Assembly (NCBI GenBank): GCA_050013075.1
Contig: JBEKFZ010000009.1
Location: 1 to 64,000, forward strand
Reading direction: 5' to 3'
Source of the DNA: JBEKIK01 sp050013075
Lineage (GTDB): Bacteria > Planctomycetota > Planctomycetia > Pirellulales > Thermoguttaceae
Length of the DNA stretch: 64,000 nucleotides
Each line of letters starts with the position of its first letter. The stretch's first letter is position 1. Shown piece after piece: positions 58,158 through 64,000 of this stretch. Made by a program: the position numbers and the translations under genes. The notes under the pieces are model-generated. The model was not told the origin of the DNA, ran no database searches, and was given only the letters and a program-made list of their open reading frames with translations.

Positions 58158-59247
58158 CCTGTTTACCGAAGACCTCGAGCACGTTCTGGATCACACCCGG
58201 GACGCGTGGGAAGAACTGCGCGGCCAACGGATTTTCATCACCGGCGGCACGGGCTTTTTTGGCATGTGGCTGATCGAGAGCTTCCTTTGGGCCAAAGAGC
58301 GGCTGGATTTGGGCGCCAGGGCCGTGGTCCTTTCCCGCGATCCTCAAGCGTTCCTTCAAAAGCGGCTTCACCTGGCCGACGTCGCGGCACTGTCCTTCCA
58401 CCAAGGCGACGTGCGAAATTTCGCCTTTCCGCCGGGAACATTCTCCCACGTTATTCATGCCGCCACGGAATCCAGCGCAAGGCTAAACGAACAGTCGCCG
58501 GCCATCATGCTCGATACGATTGTCGCTGGAACCGAACGTACACTTGATTTTGCCGTTGCCTGTGGAGCAAAGAAGCTGCTGTTGACCAGTTCCGGAGCCG
58601 TTTACGGCCGGCAACCGCCGGAGATGACCCATATCGGCGAAGACTACCCTGGTTCGCCCGATCCTTTGGCGCCGTCCTCGGCTTACGGCGAAGGCAAACG
58701 CATGGCCGAATTGCTCTCGGCCATCTACCATCGACAACACGGTTTGGACGTCCGCATTGCCCGATGCTTTGCCTTTGTGGGGCCTTATCTGCCGCTGGAC
58801 GTCCACTTCGCCGTCGGCAATTTCATTCGCGACGCGCTCATGGGCGGTCCCATCCGCGTAAACGGCGACGGCACCCCGTACCGTTCTTATCTCTACGCCG
58901 CCGACCTGGCCGTCTGGCTGTGGACAATATTACTGCGCGGCCGGTCGTGCCGGCCGTATAACGTGGGAAGCGATCAGGCGCTGTCGATTTTGGAGGCGGC
59001 GCGAGCGATAGCGCAATTGTCGCCGAACTTATCCGAGGTGCGGGTGGCGAAGCTGCCCGATCTCAACGCTCCGGCGCAACGCTACGTGCCTTGTATCAAT
59101 CGCGCCAAACAGGAGCTCGGCCTGGATTGGACCATTCCATTCCCGACCGCGCTGCGGCGCACCTTCTCCTGGTATCAACTTATGGAAAGCAGTCTCTGGC
59201 GAATTAACTCCGGAAAAATGGGAAATCGAAATGTTGCGAGTTGCTGA
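58144..59247 (+). CDS. NAD-dependent epimerase/dehydratase (second SDR)
   Basis: The protein has 367 residues. Cofactor motif ITGGTGFFGMW; catalytic residues in LLTSSGAVYG and SAYGEGK. It is an extended SDR distinct from the one at 55713. It overlaps the rfbH end by 14 bases (29 if the ATG at 58129 is used) and the next gene by 17, so translation is coupled. The role could be 4,6-dehydration or ketone reduction of a CDP-sugar. Confidence 0.85.
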   Translation: MSHYSLFTEDLEHVLDHTRDAWEELRGQRIFITGGTGFFGMWLIESFLWAKERLDLGARAVVLSRDPQAFLQKRLHLADVAALSFHQGDVRNFAFPPGTFSHVIHAATESSARLNEQSPAIMLDTIVAGTERTLDFAVACGAKKLLLTSSGAVYGRQPPEMTHIGEDYPGSPDPLAPSSAYGEGKRMAELLSAIYHRQHGLDVRIARCFAFVGPYLPLDVHFAVGNFIRDALMGGPIRVNGDGTPYRSYLYAADLAVWLWTILLRGRSCRPYNVGSDQALSILEAARAIAQLSPNLSEVRVAKLPDLNAPAQRYVPCINRAKQELGLDWTIPFPTALRRTFSWYQLMESSLWRINSGKMGNRNVASC

Positions 59248-61129
59248 TTACATCGCTGAAACGGCGGCACAACTGGGCGTCCGCGACGTGTTTCTCGTGA
59301 CGGGCGGCGGAGCCATGCATCTGAACGACGCCATTGGGCGCTGCCCGCGCCTGCGTTACATCTGCTGCCACCATGAACAGGCGTGCGCGATGGCGGCGGA
59401 ATCCTACGCCAGGCTTAGCGGACGGCCGGCATTGGTCAATGTCACGACCGGCCCGGGCGGCATCAACGCGATCAACGGCGTTTTCGGCGCATGGACCGAT
59501 TCGATCCCGATGCTGGTCGTCTCCGGGCAGGTCCGCCGCGATACCGCGCTTTATCATTGCGGCCTGATCGGCAAACTGCGTCAACTTGGCGACCAGGAGG
59601 CCGACATCCTGGGAATGATCCGGGGCATCACAAAATACTCGGTGACCGTCGATGATCCGCGGTCCATACGCTACCATCTGGAGCGGGCTCTGCATCTTGC
59701 CGTTTCCGGCCGTCCCGGCCCATGCTGGATCGACGTTCCCGTGGACGTACAGGGCGCAATGATCGATCCGGAAACACTCCCCGGCTATGATCCTGTCGAG
59801 GATGCCATTCACTGGGAGACGTCTGATTTGCCGGCCGCATGCGAGCAGATTCTCAAAAGGCTCCGCAACGCAAAACGCCCTATTGTATATGCGGGTTCCG
59901 GCGTGCGATTGAGCGGAGCCTACGACGATTTATTGAAGCTCATCGACCTGCTCGGCGTGCCTGTGGTGACCGCGTGGAATTCCCACGACCTGCTGTGGAA
60001 CGAGCATCCGCTTTATGTCGGGCGACCGGGCACCCTGGGCGACCGCGCCGGGAACTTCGCGGTGCAGAATGCGGATGTGCTGTTGGTGCTCGGCTGCAGG
60101 CTGAACATCCGCCAAGTGAGTTATAACTGGAAGAACTTCGCCCGCGCCGCGTACCGAATCGTGGTGGATATCGACGCGGAAGAAATGCGCAAGCCAACCT
60201 GCGAAATCGACTTGCCGATCCACGCGGATCTTCGAGACGTGTTCCGAATCCTATTGGACAGGCTGCATGGAGTTCCATTGCCGCTGCATGCCGAATGGCT
60301 GAGATGGTGCAAAAAGCGGCAAGAGCAGTATCCCACCGTTCTGCGGGAGTATTGGCGGAATTCCCAAGGCGTCAATCCTTACTGCTTCATGGAAACCCTT
60401 TTCCAACAGCTCGACGAGGATGCAATCGTTGCCACGGGCAACGGGACGGCGTGTGTTTCGGCCTTCCAGGCAGCATACCTCCGGCGCGGCCAGCGGCTGT
60501 TCCATAATTCCGGCTGCGCGTCGATGGGCTATGACCTGCCGGCGGCCATTGGCGCGGCGTTCGCCCGACCCGGACAGAGCATCATTTGCATCACTGGCGA
60601 CGGCAGCGTGATGATGAACCTTCAGGAACTTCAGACAATCGCAGGCTACGGGCTGCCTGTGAAGCTATTTCTGCTCAACAACCGCGGTTATCACTCCATC
60701 CGGCAAACGCAAAGAAACTTCTTCCCCGACAATGTGGTCGGCTGCGGAACCGAGAGCGGTCTGACGTTTCCCGACTTCGGCAAGGTAGCCGCCGCCTTCG
60801 GGTTTTCCTTCATACGATGCAGCGATCATGACGAGTTGCATGACGCCGTTGCCCGGACACTTGCCGCTCCGGGAGCCGCTATGTGCGAAGTTGAATTGGA
60901 CTTGAATCAGGCGTTTGCTCCCCGAGTTAGCTCACGGAAGTTGGCGGACGCGGGGATTGTGACGATGCCCTTAGAAGACATGGCGCCTTTCTTGAGTCGT
61001 GAGGAACTAAAAGCCAACATGCTCATACCCTCAGCGGAGGAGTGCCGGAAATATGCCGCGCATCCCCACATAAATCCGATGATGTACACGGCAGGCTCCA
61101 TTTCATCGCATTCCTTGGAAGGAAAATGA
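59231..61129 (+). CDS. ThDP-dependent enzyme, acetolactate-synthase-like (YerE type)
   Basis: The protein has 632 residues with three ThDP-fold domains. The catalytic Glu is in CHHEQACAM (E49), and the ThDP/Mg motif runs from GDGSVMMNLQELQTI to LLNNRG. Enzymes of this type in dideoxy-sugar clusters, such as YerE in yersiniose synthesis, join a two-carbon unit from pyruvate to a CDP-3,6-dideoxy-4-keto sugar. Its place after rfbF and rfbH makes that reading attractive, but the substrate is inferred. It is 30-60 residues longer at the C-terminus than acetolactate synthases. Confidence 0.85.
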   Translation: MLRVADYIAETAAQLGVRDVFLVTGGGAMHLNDAIGRCPRLRYICCHHEQACAMAAESYARLSGRPALVNVTTGPGGINAINGVFGAWTDSIPMLVVSGQVRRDTALYHCGLIGKLRQLGDQEADILGMIRGITKYSVTVDDPRSIRYHLERALHLAVSGRPGPCWIDVPVDVQGAMIDPETLPGYDPVEDAIHWETSDLPAACEQILKRLRNAKRPIVYAGSGVRLSGAYDDLLKLIDLLGVPVVTAWNSHDLLWNEHPLYVGRPGTLGDRAGNFAVQNADVLLVLGCRLNIRQVSYNWKNFARAAYRIVVDIDAEEMRKPTCEIDLPIHADLRDVFRILLDRLHGVPLPLHAEWLRWCKKRQEQYPTVLREYWRNSQGVNPYCFMETLFQQLDEDAIVATGNGTACVSAFQAAYLRRGQRLFHNSGCASMGYDLPAAIGAAFARPGQSIICITGDGSVMMNLQELQTIAGYGLPVKLFLLNNRGYHSIRQTQRNFFPDNVVGCGTESGLTFPDFGKVAAAFGFSFIRCSDHDELHDAVARTLAAPGAAMCEVELDLNQAFAPRVSSRKLADAGIVTMPLEDMAPFLSREELKANMLIPSAEECRKYAAHPHINPMMYTAGSISSHSLEGK

Positions 61130-61133
61130 CATA

Positions 61134-61814
61134 ATGGCAAATCCCACACCCAGGACGGCACTTGTGACCGGCGGCTCGCGGGGAATCGGCGCGGCTATCG
61201 TGGCTGAACTAGCACGCCGAGGCGTCCGGACACTCGCGCCATCGCGGCAGGAACTGGATCTCGCCGACCAAGACTCGGTGAACAGTTTTGTGGCAGGGCA
61301 CCGCGACGTGGGCATGGATATCCTCGTGAACAACGCCGGCATCAACCCGATCAATGCCTTGGAAGACATTACAGAAGAAGCGTGGACGCAAACATATCAG
61401 GTGAACCTTCACGCGCCTTTCCGCCTGATTCAGGCCTTCGCCCCCGGTATGAAGAACCGGCGGTGGGGACGGATTGTGAACATCAGCTCGGTGTTCAGCC
61501 TGGTGACGAAGGAAAAACGCGCGGCCTACTCGGCTACAAAATCCGGACTAAACGGCCTTACACGCACCATGGCCGTTGAACTGGGCCCCAGCGGAATCCT
61601 CGTCAATGCACTGTGTCCCGGTTACGTGGAAACCGAATTGACTCGGCAGAACAACAGCCCCGCCGATTTGCAGCGGATTGCGGCGACCATTCCCTTGCGG
61701 CGATTGGCACAACCGGAGGAGATCGCTCGATTGGTAGCTTTCCTTTGTAGCGAAGAGAACACTTATGTCACCGGGCATTTGCTCGTCGTCGATGGGGGCT
61801 TTACCTGCCTTTGA
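61134..61814 (+). CDS. short-chain dehydrogenase (FabG-like)
   Basis: The protein has 226 residues, a classical SDR: VTGGSRGIGAA, LVNNAGI, Ser in NISSVFS and Tyr-Lys in YSATKSG. It ends VTGHLLVVDGGFTCL. It starts four bases after the ThDP gene and precedes the cyclase by three, so it belongs to the same unit. A reduction of the sugar ketone formed by its neighbours is inferred. Confidence 0.9.
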   Translation: MANPTPRTALVTGGSRGIGAAIVAELARRGVRTLAPSRQELDLADQDSVNSFVAGHRDVGMDILVNNAGINPINALEDITEEAWTQTYQVNLHAPFRLIQAFAPGMKNRRWGRIVNISSVFSLVTKEKRAAYSATKSGLNGLTRTMAVELGPSGILVNALCPGYVETELTRQNNSPADLQRIAATIPLRRLAQPEEIARLVAFLCSEENTYVTGHLLVVDGGFTCL

Positions 61815-61817
61815 ACC

Positions 61818-62873
61818 ATGATGCAAATTCAAAGTCATAGTCACGCGTACAACGTCAGCGAATGCGACACGATCGCCGCTGCGCTGTCGCGTTCCGGCGA
61901 GGCGGATACTTCGTTTTACCTGGTGGATCGCAAGGTAGCCGATCTTTACCGCCATCAGTTGGCGGACCTTTGGGACAAGCAAGTCTACCGGATCGAGGCC
62001 ACTGAAGAGGCTAAGTCCTACGAGCAGCTTGTACCGGTCTTCTGCTGGCTCTTGGGCGCCGGGTGCCAACGCCGTTCGCAACTCGTGGTGATCGGGGGCG
62101 GCGTACTGCAGGATATCGGATGCTTCGTTGCGTCCGTGCTGATGCGCGGCATCCGCTGGACCCTGCTGCCGACGACCTTGCTGGCGCAGTGCGATAGCTG
62201 TATCGGCAGCAAAAGCTCCTTGAACATCGACCGGTTCAAAAACCAACTCGGCACTTTTTATCCGCCGCACGAGGTGCACCTGGTCTTCGAGTTCCTGGGC
62301 ACGCTCGCGCCGCAAGAGATACTCAGCGGTTTGGGCGAAGCAATCAAGCTGCACCTGATCGACGGAGAGCCGAGTGTCGAGCGGTTGCGCCGGAGCCTTG
62401 ACTTGCCCTCCGCGGAGAACCCGCCCCTGCCCGGGATTGTCTGGAATTCGCTGCTCATTAAGAAGCGATATATCGAGGAAGATGAGTTCGACCGGGGTAT
62501 CCGCAATCTGCTGAACTACGGGCACACGTTCGCCCACGCGTTCGAATCTACCACGCAGTACGCGATTCCACACGGAATCGCCGTAACCCTTGGGGTCGCA
62601 TGTGCTAGCTTTTTTTCGGAGCGTTTGGGGATGTTGCCGGCAGGCTCCTTCGATGAGATCCTCGCTTGGCTTAGGCCTTACTTCGGGGGTTGCGAGGAGA
62701 TACTTCGACGCGCTGATCCGTCAATGGTGATCGCCGGCATGAAACGCGATAAGAAAAACGTGGGTGAACAAATCACTTTCATTTTGACCCGGGGTCCAGG
62801 TGCCATGGAGAAGGTGGAATTGGACGTGCACGTAATGCCGGCCCTATTACAAGAGTGCCTGAAATCACTCTGA
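61818..62873 (+). CDS. dehydroquinate-synthase-like sugar-phosphate cyclase
   Basis: The protein has 351 residues. It matches the AroB family: GGGVLQDIGCFVASVLMRG, PTTLLAQCDSCIGSKSSLN, KNQLGTFYPP, and metal ligands in GEAIK, GHTFAHAFE and PHGIAV. The housekeeping AroB normally has SS(V)GGKT here, so CIGSKSSLN marks a divergent subgroup. Family members cyclise DAHP, sedoheptulose-7-phosphate or glucose-6-phosphate. In this setting a secondary, sugar-specific cyclase is more likely than shikimate synthesis. Confidence 0.85.
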   Translation: MMQIQSHSHAYNVSECDTIAAALSRSGEADTSFYLVDRKVADLYRHQLADLWDKQVYRIEATEEAKSYEQLVPVFCWLLGAGCQRRSQLVVIGGGVLQDIGCFVASVLMRGIRWTLLPTTLLAQCDSCIGSKSSLNIDRFKNQLGTFYPPHEVHLVFEFLGTLAPQEILSGLGEAIKLHLIDGEPSVERLRRSLDLPSAENPPLPGIVWNSLLIKKRYIEEDEFDRGIRNLLNYGHTFAHAFESTTQYAIPHGIAVTLGVACASFFSERLGMLPAGSFDEILAWLRPYFGGCEEILRRADPSMVIAGMKRDKKNVGEQITFILTRGPGAMEKVELDVHVMPALLQECLKSL

Positions 62874-62897
62874 ATTTTCAGAAATGGAGGCTATGCC

Positions 62898-64000
62898 ATG
62901 ATCACACGCGACATCTTCGAAGACTTGTTTGTTCTGGAGATGACGAACAATCACCTGGGCCGGCTGCAGCGCGGCCTGGAGATTATTCGGCAGCACTCGC
63001 GGATTGTCAGATTCAACAACATCCGCGCCGCCATCAAGCTGCAGTTCCGCGATCTGGACAGCTTCATCCATCGGGATTTTCGGTCCCGAACCGACATTCG
63101 TTACATCCGCCGCGTGACGGAAACAAAGTTGTCCAAGGAGGAATACGCGGTCCTGATCGACGCAATCCGTAAGAGCGGTTGCATCCCTATGGCCACTCCG
63201 TTCGACGAGGAGTCCGTGGATTGGTGCGTCGATTTTGGCCTGCCAATCATCAAAATCGCCAGCGCCGATTCCACCGATTGGTTGCTCCTGGAAAAGATTG
63301 CCAAGACCAAGAAGCCGGTCATCGTATCGGTCGGGGGCACCTCGCAGAAGGATCTGGACGACATGGTCATGTTCTTCGAAAACCGCAACATTCCCCTGGC
63401 GATCAATCACTGCATCGCCGCGTATCCGCACGACGACGCCGAATGCGAGCTCAATCAGATCGACTATCTGCGCAATCGATACCCCGGCCACATCATCGGC
63501 TATTCGAGCCACGAGCATTCGGACTGGACCACTTCAATTGCCATCGCCTACGCCAAGGGCGCGCGGACTTTCGAACGCCACATCGACATTGACTCCGACG
63601 GAGCCGATGTGGCGCCCTACTCCTCGATGCCGGCGCAACTGGACACTTGGTTCAAGGCGTTCAAGAACATCAAAACCTACTGCGGCAATTCAGGCAATCA
63701 GCGCAAGGTGCCGCTGCCTCGCGAAACGGCCTACCTGGATAGCTATATCCGCGGGGTATATGCAAGGCGCGATCTTCCGGAAGGTCACGTCCTTACTGAG
63801 GACGACGTGTACCTTGCCATTCCCTTACAGAAAGGACAAATATCTTGCCGTGAACTGATGCGCGGGGAGATAATGCTTCAGGCGTGCGCGAAGGACGAGC
63901 CGATCACAATCGACATGATCGACAGTCCATACGCAAACAACGAGGAACTCAAAAAACAGATTTACAACCGGGGCATCGAAGGCAGATCGCAGGCCGTCGA
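62898..64000 (+). CDS. NeuB-family synthase with SAF domain (cut by window end)
   Basis: At least 367 residues remain, and the gene continues past 64000. The NeuB domain shows EMTNNHLGRLQRG, ATPFDEESVDW, PIIKIASAD and a metal His in TFERHIDID. A SAF-like region follows (YARRDLPEGHVLTEDD). NeuB enzymes condense PEP with an N-acyl hexosamine to form nonulosonic acids. GGAGG lies eight bases before the ATG. The sequence is divergent from SpsE and sialate synthases, so the aldehyde substrate may differ. Confidence 0.85.
   Translation, partial: MITRDIFEDLFVLEMTNNHLGRLQRGLEIIRQHSRIVRFNNIRAAIKLQFRDLDSFIHRDFRSRTDIRYIRRVTETKLSKEEYAVLIDAIRKSGCIPMATPFDEESVDWCVDFGLPIIKIASADSTDWLLLEKIAKTKKPVIVSVGGTSQKDLDDMVMFFENRNIPLAINHCIAAYPHDDAECELNQIDYLRNRYPGHIIGYSSHEHSDWTTSIAIAYAKGARTFERHIDIDSDGADVAPYSSMPAQLDTWFKAFKNIKTYCGNSGNQRKVPLPRETAYLDSYIRGVYARRDLPEGHVLTEDDVYLAIPLQKGQISCRELMRGEIMLQACAKDEPITIDMIDSPYANNEELKKQIYNRGIEGRSQAV

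Overview
The window is about 64 kb of a bacterial chromosome, most likely from the phylum Planctomycetota. The indications are a Rho factor with a basic, Gly/Asn-rich N-terminal tail, a thioredoxin fused to YHS-like repeats, a thick layer of short intergenic repeats, an S10-spc-alpha operon that lacks rpmD, an enlarged L17, and a split DUF2344 gene in front of RNase G. The phylum is inferred from gene content; no rRNA is present.

Layout. 1-29.1 kb is mostly on the minus strand: an AAA ATPase with a small partner, rho, an MFS exporter, thiC, an S46 peptidase, a RAYT transposase between REP-like inverted pairs, and an OPT transporter. An oxidative and metal stress block follows (flavodiiron protein, metal permease with HMA domain, peroxiredoxin, ferritin, Fur/PerR). 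After it come rplU, rng, a DUF2344 protein and a phosphotransfer set (raiA, ptsN, HPr, ptsI). At 29.1 kb transcription turns outward. A promoter at 29297-29325 drives the ribosomal block rpsJ to rplQ (29.4-46.6 kb), with secY, adk, map, rpmJ and rpoA.

46.6-54.4 kb is accessory DNA: a metallopeptidase-like protein, a frameshifted ECF sigma gene with a membrane partner, a run of small toxin-antitoxin modules, a quinol nitric oxide reductase, tRNA-Phe and an unidentified structured RNA with its own consensus promoter and terminator. In three of the modules the toxin gene is broken and the antitoxin is intact (hicA/hicB, DUF4258/DUF2283, brnT/brnA). 54.7-64 kb is one plus-strand surface-sugar cluster: a CDP-glucose pathway start, an E1-type dehydrase, a ThDP enzyme, reductases, a dehydroquinate-synthase-like cyclase and a NeuB-type synthase cut by the window end.

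The most unusual property is the intergenic DNA. At least ten families of short inverted or tandem repeats fill most of the larger gaps, including gaps inside the ribosomal operon. Some supply stop codons, one encodes part of a signal peptide, and one A-rich family sits directly in front of start codons that have no Shine-Dalgarno sequence (rplB, rpsS, thiC, a permease, a metallopeptidase-like gene).
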